Of a DNA stretch of 6,399 nucleotides, positions 1 through 4,698 are shown in pieces. Both the position numbers and the translations under genes were made by a program. The DNA is from Microcaldota archaeon. Lineage in GTDB: Archaea; Micrarchaeota; Micrarchaeia; Anstonellales; J096. The stretch lies in contig WAPD01000083.1 of assembly GCA_015520875.1 (NCBI GenBank), positions 1-6,399 on the forward strand. The letters run 5' to 3'. Numbering within the stretch: the stretch's first letter is position 1; every line of letters begins with the position of its first letter. The notes under the pieces were generated by a model. It was not told the origin of the DNA. It did not search any database and saw only the letters and a program-made list of their open reading frames with translations.

Positions 1-27
1 TGCCATATCTTTACATATCATAAAACA

Positions 28-42
28 TTTTTAAAATATTTA
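28..42 (+). promoter_or_regulatory. TATA box of the CPBP protease gene
   Basis: The run TTTTTAAAATATTTA is centred about 23 nt before the GTG at 58, the spacing expected for an archaeal leaderless transcript. No Shine-Dalgarno lies between it and the start. The element is nearly symmetric and could also serve a divergent minus-strand gene leaving the window at position 1. Confidence 0.55.
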
Positions 43-57
43 TGTGGTAATATATGT

Positions 58-747
58 GTGAAACAAGTATTTAAGAATGTGGTAGCTCCTCTGATTGTGG
101 CAGGTGCTGTTACTTTTGGAACTTATGGAGTTGTTAAAAACCCACCTAAACCAATTAAACCTCTTGTTGAAACCGTTATTGGTAAAAGGGGAAATGATTT
201 TGCAAGAGGAGGTATTGCTTTGTTAGAAGGTGCTCTTATCCCTTTAATTTCATATCGGGCTATTAGAAGGGGCATAAGAGATGAACTTTCTAAAGATGAA
301 AAGAATGAAAACAATTTTCCTTTTATGGGTTCCGATATGTGGGAAAAGCGTGAAACTATACCTAAGGACAATTTAACTGGCTGGCAACTTGCTGGGACAA
401 TGGGTTTTCTAGGAGCCTATTTTTTCTATTTTGCAGCTATAGAAGAGTTTATGTTTAGATGGGTGCCCTTCAGTGTTTTGGGGTTAAGGGGTGATTTACA
501 CACATGGGTTACAGCTCCTGTTTTTGGAGCGCTTCATTCAACGAATGTGAATAAATTTGGTCAAAAGATGTTTGCGGTTATGAGGTCTAGTATAGGGGGT
601 GTTATCTATTCTCAGTTGTTCTTAAATCAAGGATTTCTGAGCTCTACTCTATATCATGCTTTAAATAATATAGGGACTGTTGTGGCTTTTGCAGGTATTT
701 TATTGTTGGAATCAAAACAACGTAATATGGGCGAAGAGCGTCCTTAG
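58..747 (+). CDS. CPBP-family intramembrane metalloprotease
   Basis: The 229-residue polytopic membrane protein carries the CPBP/Abi (Rce1-like) signature: EExxxR at E129, E130 and R134 (EEFMFR), FxxxH at F156-H160 (FGALH), and HxxxN at H200-N204 (HALNN). In this family these Glu and His residues line an intramembrane active site that cleaves peptides such as prenylated CAAX tails or bacteriocin-like substrates; the archaeal substrate is unknown. Hydrophobic segments lie near residues 8-25, 50-66, 110-128, 150-160, 178-200 and 205-217, with a charged cytosolic or outer loop at about 68-105. The start is GTG at 58: ATGs at 42 and 54 are in other frames that close quickly, and a TATA box sits 23 nt upstream, so the mRNA is probably leaderless. 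The gene ends in TAG and overlaps the convergent lipoprotein gene by 4 nt. The family call is firm; the biological role is not. Confidence 0.88.
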   Translation: MKQVFKNVVAPLIVAGAVTFGTYGVVKNPPKPIKPLVETVIGKRGNDFARGGIALLEGALIPLISYRAIRRGIRDELSKDEKNENNFPFMGSDMWEKRETIPKDNLTGWQLAGTMGFLGAYFFYFAAIEEFMFRWVPFSVLGLRGDLHTWVTAPVFGALHSTNVNKFGQKMFAVMRSSIGGVIYSQLFLNQGFLSSTLYHALNNIGTVVAFAGILLLESKQRNMGEERP

Positions 748-1043
748 TTTTTATATATCTTAATGCAAGAGGCATTTATTAAAGAGAGCTTTTGTTGGTT
801 GCAAGAATCTTTTGCATATTGGTAGCATTTTTGGAGTTGGTTTGGAGAATCCATGGGAACATATTGGACATAACTATCTATAGTGTAATTGTTGGTGCAT
901 TGGAAGGAGCATTTGCAAATGTAATTGGCAGGTTTTACATTGGTATTTATTGTGCAGCCTGCAAGCAATAAAAATAAAATCCAGAGCATAGATTGTTTGA
1001 TATTTTGGGATTTTAAATCTTTATTAAGACATGGGATAGACAT
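744..1043 (-). CDS. Small Cys-rich secreted lipoprotein, function unknown
   Basis: The product is 99 residues. A charged N-terminal stretch with lysines at 8, 11 and 16 leads into a hydrophobic segment (MLWILFLLLAGC, residues 19-30) ending in a lipobox LAGC, so C30 is the probable lipidated cysteine. The mature part has six further cysteines (C43, C45, C49, C73, C81, C93), enough for three disulfides or a metal site, and an N-x-T sequon at N52. I recognise no domain. The start overlaps the 3' end of the upstream duplicated-domain gene by 20 nt, so the two are probably one transcript. An alternative start at M19 (position 989) would leave a signal peptide with no positive n-region, so I prefer 1043. 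The gene ends in TAA, overlapping the convergent CPBP gene by 4 nt. It could be a fast-evolving surface protein. Confidence 0.65.
   Translation of the reverse strand: MSIPCLNKDLKSQNIKQSMLWILFLLLAGCTINTNVKPANYICKCSFQCTNNYTIDSYVQYVPMDSPNQLQKCYQYAKDSCNQQKLSLINASCIKIYKN
747..756 (+). terminator. Oligo-T after the CPBP gene
   Basis: The T-rich run GTTTTTATAT directly follows the TAG stop. Archaeal RNA polymerase terminates at oligo-T without needing a hairpin. It lies inside the 3' end of the convergent gene. Confidence 0.3.
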
Positions 1044-1821
1044 AGATTTGTAATGGGAGGTCTTTTGCTGTTCTTTCTATATCGATGGAGATTATTTGGT
1101 TGTCTTTTCTTGCCTCATCAATCATATATTCTCCTGAATCCATTGATATAATGGACCATCCACTATCTTGCAATATTCGGACATACCAGTTAAACACTTT
1201 ATCTTCCTCATCGCATGCCATATAATAAATAATATCTTTTCCTGTGTCTGGGTCTCTTTGTGCTTTAACAATGATGGAGCCAGGATACCTTTGTATTATT
1301 TCATTTCCGCTTTCTAAATCTTGAGATGGTAATACATTGTTTATGTATTCTAAATGGATTCTAGAATAGTTGGTGGTTGGAGGATTTGATTTGAATATTT
1401 GAACAGAAATGTAATCACAATCTTTTCTAGCATCTATAATTATGCTTGACCCTAAATCATCGGAATTTAATATGTTCCATTTTGACAATAATCCTTGGTA
1501 AAATTTTAGGATAGTTTGTGTATCTTTGGTTGTTCCATAATCTATTATAATGATGTTTCTTTTAGGGATTTGTAGGGTTTCTTCTGGTAAACTAATGTCC
1601 ATGTTTTGGATTTGTTTATGGTACTCTAGCATAATAGATCCTGGAAATCTTTCCAGTGGCTCTTCTCCATTGACTAGGTCATGATTGGGTAATGAACTGT
1701 TTTCCGATATGTTGGATTGGTTACTTGCGCTGAGGGTATTTGTGTTATTGTAAAAAATAAAATATAGTACTATTGCGAGAAATAGGATCAGTAGAAGAAC
1801 AATGATGGTATGTTTTTTCAT
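1024..1821 (-). CDS. Membrane-anchored protein with two tandem copies of one domain
   Basis: The product is 265 residues. An N-terminal anchor (about residues 5-24, after MKKH) precedes an Asn/Ser-rich linker (25-50) with sequons at N25, N34, N37 and N41, typical of an archaeal glycosylated surface protein; another sequon is at N151. The rest is an internal duplication. Copy 1 (about 52-143) and copy 2 (about 172-249) share R-F/Y-PGSI at 58-63 and 178-183, a helix with an aromatic pair (FYQGLLSKW, 107-115; WYVRILQDSGW, 212-222), and I-D-x-ARKD at 128-134 and 234-240. The PGS plus fY...L...GW pattern resembles a small extracytoplasmic domain seen in hypothetical proteins; I cannot name it. ATG at 1821 has a TATA box 27 nt upstream, so the mRNA is probably leaderless. 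It is first in an operon with the Cys-rich lipoprotein, perhaps as an envelope complex. Confidence 0.78.
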   Translation of the reverse strand: MKKHTIIVLLLILFLAIVLYFIFYNNTNTLSASNQSNISENSSLPNHDLVNGEEPLERFPGSIMLEYHKQIQNMDISLPEETLQIPKRNIIIIDYGTTKDTQTILKFYQGLLSKWNILNSDDLGSSIIIDARKDCDYISVQIFKSNPPTTNYSRIHLEYINNVLPSQDLESGNEIIQRYPGSIIVKAQRDPDTGKDIIYYMACDEEDKVFNWYVRILQDSGWSIISMDSGEYMIDEARKDNQIISIDIERTAKDLPLQIYVYPMS

Positions 1822-1842
1822 AGATTATATTCAACGGTGGGA

Positions 1843-1855
1843 TTTTTAAAATATG
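1843..1855 (-). promoter_or_regulatory. TATA box of the duplicated-domain/lipoprotein operon
   Basis: Read on the minus strand, this is ATATTTTAAAAA, centred about 27 nt before the ATG at 1821, which fits leaderless transcription. Confidence 0.55.
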
Positions 1856-1864
1856 CTGGAAAGG

Positions 1865-1879
1865 TTTAAAAATATAAAA
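1865..1879 (+). promoter_or_regulatory. Distal TATA box for the lectin-domain/GNAT operon
   Basis: TTTAAAAATATAAAA is a strong plus-strand box. A start site about 26 nt on (near 1897) would give a leader of about 65 nt that includes the GGAGG at 1946. It lies back to back with the divergent minus-strand promoter. Confidence 0.45.
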
Positions 1880-1922
1880 GGTTGGACTATATTGTATTCT
1901 TAAGCATTTTAATAAATTTTGG

Positions 1923-1933
1923 TTTATATAAAA
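1923..1933 (+). promoter_or_regulatory. Proximal TATA box for the lectin-domain/GNAT operon
   Basis: TTTATATAAAA matches the archaeal consensus well. A start about 26 nt on would fall near 1953, just before the TTG at 1962, but would exclude the GGAGG at 1946-1950 from the mRNA. Which of the two boxes is used cannot be decided here. Confidence 0.45.
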
Positions 1934-1945
1934 GTATGGATAATA

Positions 1946-1950
1946 GGAGG
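1946..1950 (+). promoter_or_regulatory. Shine-Dalgarno before the lectin-domain gene
   Basis: GGAGG lies 11 nt before TTG 1962 and 3 nt before GTG 1954. The GTG frame closes at once (TGA at 1963) unless the six-T run at 1958-1963 carries an extra T, which would join it to the lectin frame. Confidence 0.4.
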
Positions 1951-1961
1951 GTTGTGGTTTT

Positions 1962-2597
1962 TTGATTGTTGCTTTGATAATTTTGATTATATTGTTTGGT
2001 TGGTTGAATAAGAAAGAGATTGTTGTTAAAAGATTGGATGATTTTATTGTGTGGATGCCGAATTCTTATGAAGAAGGGCCTGCTAATTGGGTTGTATAGG
2101 ATGGTTCTATTTGCCAGCGTTCCAATATTTATGTGGGCGGGCCTCGAGAGTATGAGCTTTATGAAGGAACCCGGATTATCTATAAATATGGGAACAATTG
2201 GAAAAATTATGACCTTCATGTGAGGTTTTTTAATGAAGACAATGACGGTGTGTCTGTGATTTTTGGCTATAAGGACGGAAATGACTTTTATAGGGTGATA
2301 AGTGTTGCTGATGGAACAAACGGAGGGCCTTTTATTGCTTTGCAGAAGAGGGAAAACGATGCATATATAACGTTGGATAGGAAAAATATCTCATATGAGC
2401 CGGGAAAGGAGCAAACTCTTGACATTAAGACAAAAGATGGAACAATTAAGGTTTATTTAAATGGGAAGCTTGTGTTAGAGGGGCAAGGTAATGTTTCTGG
2501 AACATTTGGACTGGGAAGCTATGCTAGCCAGGGGTTGTGTTTTAGGGAGATTAAAAAAGCTTTAATTAAAAATAGTTGGGCTAAAAGCTTAGTGTGA
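1962..2597 (+). pseudogene. Membrane-anchored LamG/ConA-like lectin-domain gene split by an in-frame TAG
   Basis: One frame is open from TTG 1962 to TGA 2595-2597 except for TAG at 2097-2099 (codon 46 of 211). Before the stop are a hydrophobic anchor (residues 2-14, IVALIILIILFGW), a basic NKKE and the beginning of a domain (MPNSYEEGPANWVV). After it the same domain continues (DGSICQRSNIY, then from the GTG at 2133 VGGPREYELYEG). The whole matches the usual pattern of concanavalin-like domains: Trp-x-x-x-DG, then YDLHVRF...DNDGVSVIFGYKDGNDFYR, a K-DG-T-IKVYLNGKLV hairpin, and a closing GTFGLGSYASQG strand. Such domains bind or modify glycans outside the cell. CAG to TAG (Gln to stop) is one transition away. 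TAG is the normal stop of four other genes here, so systematic recoding is unlikely; nonsense decay, a sequencing error or a leaky stop remain. A gene finder would report only 2133-2597. The GNAT gene follows by overlap. Confidence 0.62.
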
Positions 2598-3115
2598 TCA
2601 AATTTTATATTGACACAACCGGAGATGTTATCGGAAGGTTCTCTGCTAAGAAATGGGCTGACTGGATTAATAGCTTTGTGGTGGAGAAGGCTTTAATAAC
2701 TGTTAATAAGCATGTTTCAATTGGAGAGGAATTAATATGGCTTGGCGATATTGCAAGGAAAATGAAAGATGGAACATTGGCAATGATTATAGCAATAGAT
2801 GAAGGGAAAAATGCCATTGCTGGGACATGCGAGGTTAGAAGGGATCCTTTATATGGGCATAATGTGAGCTTTGGCCTTGCTGTTCACAAAAATTATAGAA
2901 AACAAGGTATTGGAACAAGGCTTTTGAAAAAGGGAATTGAGGTAGCAAAGGATCATTTTAAGGCGAAAAACCTATGGATAGAATATATAGAAGGAAGTGA
3001 GGCTGCTAAAAAATTGTATGAGAAATTGGGCTTTGTAGAATGCTGTGAAATGCCCAATTATGTGGAATGTTATGGGGAATATAGAAAAATAATAAGGATG
3101 GCTAAACTAGATTAG
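2594..3115 (+). CDS. GNAT-family N-acetyltransferase
   Basis: The 173-residue cytoplasmic protein transfers an acetyl group from acetyl-CoA to an amine; the acceptor is unknown. The acetyl-CoA site is clear: strand beta-4 VSFGLAVHKNYR (91-102) leads into the pyrophosphate loop R-K-Q-G-I-G (102-107) and helix TRLLKKGIEVAK. Motif B follows as SEAAKKLYEKLGFVE (135-149), the usual C-terminal GNAT helix and turn. The N-terminal 45 residues do not match the usual GNAT start and may carry acceptor specificity. Length is typical of the family. The start is GTG 2594, overlapping the TGA of the lectin-domain gene as GTGA, which implies translational coupling, so the TAG in that gene could reduce expression of this one. 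The C-terminal half has a Cys-Cys pair (151-152). It ends in TAG, overlapping the convergent gene by 9 nt. Confidence 0.88.
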   Translation: MIKFYIDTTGDVIGRFSAKKWADWINSFVVEKALITVNKHVSIGEELIWLGDIARKMKDGTLAMIIAIDEGKNAIAGTCEVRRDPLYGHNVSFGLAVHKNYRKQGIGTRLLKKGIEVAKDHFKAKNLWIEYIEGSEAAKKLYEKLGFVECCEMPNYVECYGEYRKIIRMAKLD

Positions 3116-3772
3116 ACTTTTTTTCTTTAATGTTACTCTAATTGGAAAATCATTTCCCATGTAAGTTGCTTCTAGATGTTTTGGGTTTCCAGTTATTGAA
3201 ATGATTCCTGTGTTTTGTAAAATCTCTAAGTCCATTGGCTGGAGTTTTTCTTCTTTTAACGTTCCTCTGAACTTAGGCATCTGAGTTCTATTTGGATAAA
3301 AATAGAGGGTTAGTGGAATAGGGCCCTCTCTATTATAAAGGGATATTTTTGTGAGGTATTGTTCTAAAGAAGCTATTGCCTTTATTGTTCCATAATTGGC
3401 AACTATATTTGGAATGAATTCTTCATGGTTGAAATATATTATAATTTGGGGCTTTCTTTGGGCTATTGCAAATACCACGGAATTTGGACCTAACGCAATA
3501 AAACCTTTACTATGTTCTATGCTACCCATTGTTGAAGTTGTTATGTTTAATTCAACCAATAAATGGCCATTTCCCTCTTTATATCCAATAGGAGTTGCCA
3601 TATATACAGAAAATTTCTGCCCCTTGCTCTCTGTTGTATTTGGGCTCAAATGTACAACATAGGGCCACTTCTTATGATCCAACCTTAAACCTTTTTCAAA
3701 ATCTCCGTTTTTAGGTTCTTTCCAAATCCTAAAGTTGTTCTTATTATATTCTGTTTTTCTTTTTTGTATCAT
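3107..3772 (-). CDS. Unrecognised soluble protein, about 221 residues
   Basis: I do not recognise a family. From ATG 3772 the product is 221 residues, beginning MIQKRKTEYNK. It has no signal peptide or convincing membrane segment and looks mixed alpha/beta with many short strands. Pro and aromatic residues are frequent, for example GPIPLTLYFYP, and the tail is basic (TLKKKSLI). The frame stays open upstream to a TTG at 3841, giving 244 residues, but a good TATA box (3795-3805) lies 28 nt before ATG 3772 and inside that extension. A leaderless start at 3772 is therefore preferred; the TTG start would also sit in the promoter of the divergent gene. It ends in TAG inside the end of the GNAT gene. 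It is divergent with the two-helix membrane protein gene, with under 100 nt of shared promoter region. Confidence 0.68.
   Translation of the reverse strand: MIQKRKTEYNKNNFRIWKEPKNGDFEKGLRLDHKKWPYVVHLSPNTTESKGQKFSVYMATPIGYKEGNGHLLVELNITTSTMGSIEHSKGFIALGPNSVVFAIAQRKPQIIIYFNHEEFIPNIVANYGTIKAIASLEQYLTKISLYNREGPIPLTLYFYPNRTQMPKFRGTLKEEKLQPMDLEILQNTGIISITGNPKHLEATYMGNDFPIRVTLKKKSLI
3118..3128 (+). terminator. Oligo-T after the GNAT gene
   Basis: Seven T residues, then C and TTT, start 3 nt after the TAG stop, a good archaeal intrinsic terminator. On the other strand the same bases encode the Lys-rich C-terminus of the convergent protein. Confidence 0.4.
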
Positions 3773-3794
3773 TGTTATAATTGATGTATAGAAA

Positions 3795-3805
3795 GGTTTA
3801 TAATC
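3795..3805 (-). promoter_or_regulatory. TATA box favouring the start at 3772
   Basis: Read on the minus strand this is GATTATAAACC, centred 28 nt before ATG 3772. It supports the shorter protein over the TTG start at 3841. Confidence 0.45.
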
Positions 3806-3839
3806 ATCTATATGTAGGGGATGTAATTTAGATGGCAAC

Positions 3840-3849
3840 AAATATAAAT
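3840..3849 (+). promoter_or_regulatory. TATA box of the two-helix membrane protein gene
   Basis: AAATATAAAT is centred 25 nt before ATG 3870 but only 16 nt before ATG 3861. This favours the second ATG as a leaderless start. Confidence 0.45.
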
Positions 3850-3869
3850 CTTTTTACCATATGTTAAAC

Positions 3870-4451
3870 ATGAGAGCACAAAAACAACCACCTGCTTGGA
3901 GAAAGGCCCAAATTTATCCTGGTAAGTATTTGCTAGTTGTACCAGAGAAGAATTCCCGAGCTTTTATTGATCCGTCTTTAGAGCCATTGTTGGACCAAGC
4001 CAAAATAATTGATTACCCAATTAAAGATGCTCGGGGTCCTATGAAAAAGAAGTTAAAATATCTTTACAAAGGAACGCAAGGATATTACATTCCTAGACAG
4101 GCTATTACAGGTTTGATTTGTGTAACAGCTTTATCTGCTCCTTTTGTAGGGTTAACAACTTTAAGTCCTTGGACGGGTGTTGCACTGGGACTTGCATTTA
4201 TCCCCTCTGCATATGTTCATGGAGACCTAATAGCAAGAAAAGGACATATGAAGCTTTTATTATCTCCACCTAATGCAGAGCAGACATTGAATGTTTTCAG
4301 AGAGCTGGAAAGATATAATGTAGTTGTTGTGAGAATGATAAATGAGTTTGAGCGTGGAAGAATGTTAAATATAGTTACTGCTGGAGATGCGCTTAGGGAC
4401 TTGGCAAAGGTTTATCTAAGAACATATTATGGGATAAATAAAGGCTTTTAA
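3870..4451 (+). CDS. Unrecognised protein with a two-helix membrane hairpin
   Basis: The product is 193 residues from ATG 3870, or 196 from ATG 3861; the TATA spacing favours 3870. Numbering from 3861: a soluble N-terminal part (1-79) holds a short strand-rich block (GKYLLVVPEKNSRAFID, 21-37) and a very basic stretch (KKKLKYLYKG, 62-71). Two hydrophobic segments follow, about 80-100 and 104-120, separated by SPW, which form a hairpin. A soluble C-terminal part (121-196) contains an alpha-helical NAEQTLNVFRELERYN and a tail of Arg-rich helices. By the positive-inside rule both termini face the cytoplasm, because the basic residues lie just before helix 1 and just after helix 2 (ARKGHMK). I know no family with this layout. 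It is monocistronic and its stop overlaps the probable tRNA-Ile promoter. Confidence 0.72.
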   Translation: MRAQKQPPAWRKAQIYPGKYLLVVPEKNSRAFIDPSLEPLLDQAKIIDYPIKDARGPMKKKLKYLYKGTQGYYIPRQAITGLICVTALSAPFVGLTTLSPWTGVALGLAFIPSAYVHGDLIARKGHMKLLLSPPNAEQTLNVFRELERYNVVVVRMINEFERGRMLNIVTAGDALRDLAKVYLRTYYGINKGF

Positions 4452-4454
4452 ACC
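4445..4454 (+). promoter_or_regulatory. Probable promoter of tRNA-Ile
   Basis: CTTTTAAACC is centred about 30 nt before the tRNA 5' end and spans the stop codon of the preceding gene. A second TATA-like run, CTTATATAAG at 4463-4472, is too close to the tRNA for normal spacing. Confidence 0.35.
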
Positions 4455-4465
4455 TTTTTATTCTT
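4455..4465 (+). terminator. Oligo-T after the hairpin protein gene
   Basis: TTTTTATTCTT follows the TAA by a few bases and would end transcription just before the tRNA genes. Confidence 0.3.
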
Positions 4466-4479
4466 ATATAAGAGGGAAA

Positions 4480-4578
4480 GGGCCCGTAGCTCAGCTAGGC
4501 AGAGCGACGGTCTTATATGGCACGCTCTGTTGGACCTAAGATAGCCGTAGGTCGTGGGTTCAAATCCCACCGGGCCCA
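4480..4578 (+). tRNA. tRNA-Ile with anticodon UAU, interrupted by an intron
   Basis: Acceptor GGGCCCG (4480-4486) pairs with CGGGCCC (4571-4577), and the discriminator is A4578. D stem GCTC/GAGC (4489-4492, 4502-4505); T arm GTGGG-TTCAAAT-CCCAC (4554-4570). The anticodon stem ACGGT (4507-4511) pairs with GCCGT (4544-4548). Removing the intron (4518-4542) leaves the loop CTTATAA with anticodon TAT at 4514-4516. A GGGCCCG acceptor with A73 is typical of archaeal tRNA-Ile, whereas archaeal tRNA-Lys normally has G73. CCA is not encoded. This tRNA would read AUA directly; most archaea instead use a CAU tRNA modified to agmatidine. AUA codons are common in the neighbouring genes, for example consecutive ATA ATA near the end of the GNAT gene. 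The identity depends on where the intron is cut, but the 3-nt bulges fix it well. Confidence 0.85.
4518..4542 (+). other. Archaeal tRNA intron (25 nt) at 37/38 with bulge-helix-bulge
   Basis: The four-base-pair central helix is CTTA (4512-4515) with TAAG (4537-4540). It is flanked by the 3-nt bulges TAT (4516-4518) and ATA (4541-4543). Cutting after the second base of each bulge gives splice sites 4517/4518 and 4542/4543, exactly between tRNA positions 37 and 38. The outer intron helix is short (GG/CC plus a few more pairs), so the motif is slightly relaxed. The tRNA splicing endonuclease and the RtcB ligase would process it. Confidence 0.78.
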
Positions 4579-4582
4579 CACC

Positions 4583-4594
4583 TTTAAAAATATT
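4583..4594 (+). promoter_or_regulatory. TATA box of tRNA-Asp and probably of the metallopeptidase gene
   Basis: TTTAAAAATATT is centred about 27 nt before the tRNA-Asp 5' end at 4615. It is the last recognisable promoter before the ATG at 4699. Confidence 0.55.
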
Positions 4595-4614
4595 CCCTAG
4601 ATAAAAATAACATA

Positions 4615-4686
4615 GCCCCGGTGGTGTAAGGGCTAACATACAGGCCTGTCGAGCCTGTGATCCGGGTTCGAGTCCCGGCCGGGGCG
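4615..4686 (+). tRNA. tRNA-Asp (GUC)
   Basis: Acceptor GCCCCGG (4615-4621) pairs with CCGGGGC (4679-4685), and the discriminator is G4686. The anticodon arm is CAGGC-CTGTCGA-GCCTG (4641-4657) with GTC at 4648-4650, and the T arm carries GGTTCGAGTCC. Its 72 nt contain no intron and no encoded CCA. The G73 and the GUC anticodon are standard for Asp. It is followed after only 12 nt by a protein start codon. Confidence 0.95.
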
Positions 4687-4698
4687 CTTATCATACTT

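Noticed and set aside
123..371. Minus-strand frame of 82 residues
   Set aside because: It is a shadow of the CPBP protease gene, whose motifs are clear on the plus strand.
2097..2099. Pyrrolysine recoding of TAG
   Set aside because: TAG ends the CPBP, GNAT, 3107-3772 and metallopeptidase genes at sensible places, so genome-wide recoding is unlikely. Nonsense, error or local readthrough fits better.
1887..2223. Minus-strand 110-residue and plus-strand 67-residue frames
   Set aside because: Both overlap the lectin-domain frame, which has domain logic on both sides of the TAG; these have low-complexity, motif-free translations.
2605..2817. Minus-strand frame of 70 residues
   Set aside because: It is a shadow of the GNAT gene.
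3396..3662. Plus-strand frame of 88 residues with hydrophobic stretches
   Set aside because: It is opposite the soluble unknown gene, lacks a promoter or SD, and looks like antisense of strand-rich coding sequence.
3773..3841. TTG-initiated extension of the soluble unknown protein
   Set aside because: A TATA box with correct spacing for ATG 3772 lies inside it, and it would overlap the divergent promoter. It remains possible, so it is noted in the feature.
4448..4639. Minus-strand frame of 63 residues containing GPVGFEPTTYGYLRS
   Set aside because: It is the antisense of the two tRNA genes. This GFEPTT-type peptide is a well-known false protein from antisense tRNA.
4657..4698. N-terminal extension MIRVRVPAGALIIL of the metallopeptidase from GTG 4657
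   Set aside because: The extension lies inside tRNA-Asp. The Tat motif begins at the next in-frame ATG (4699).
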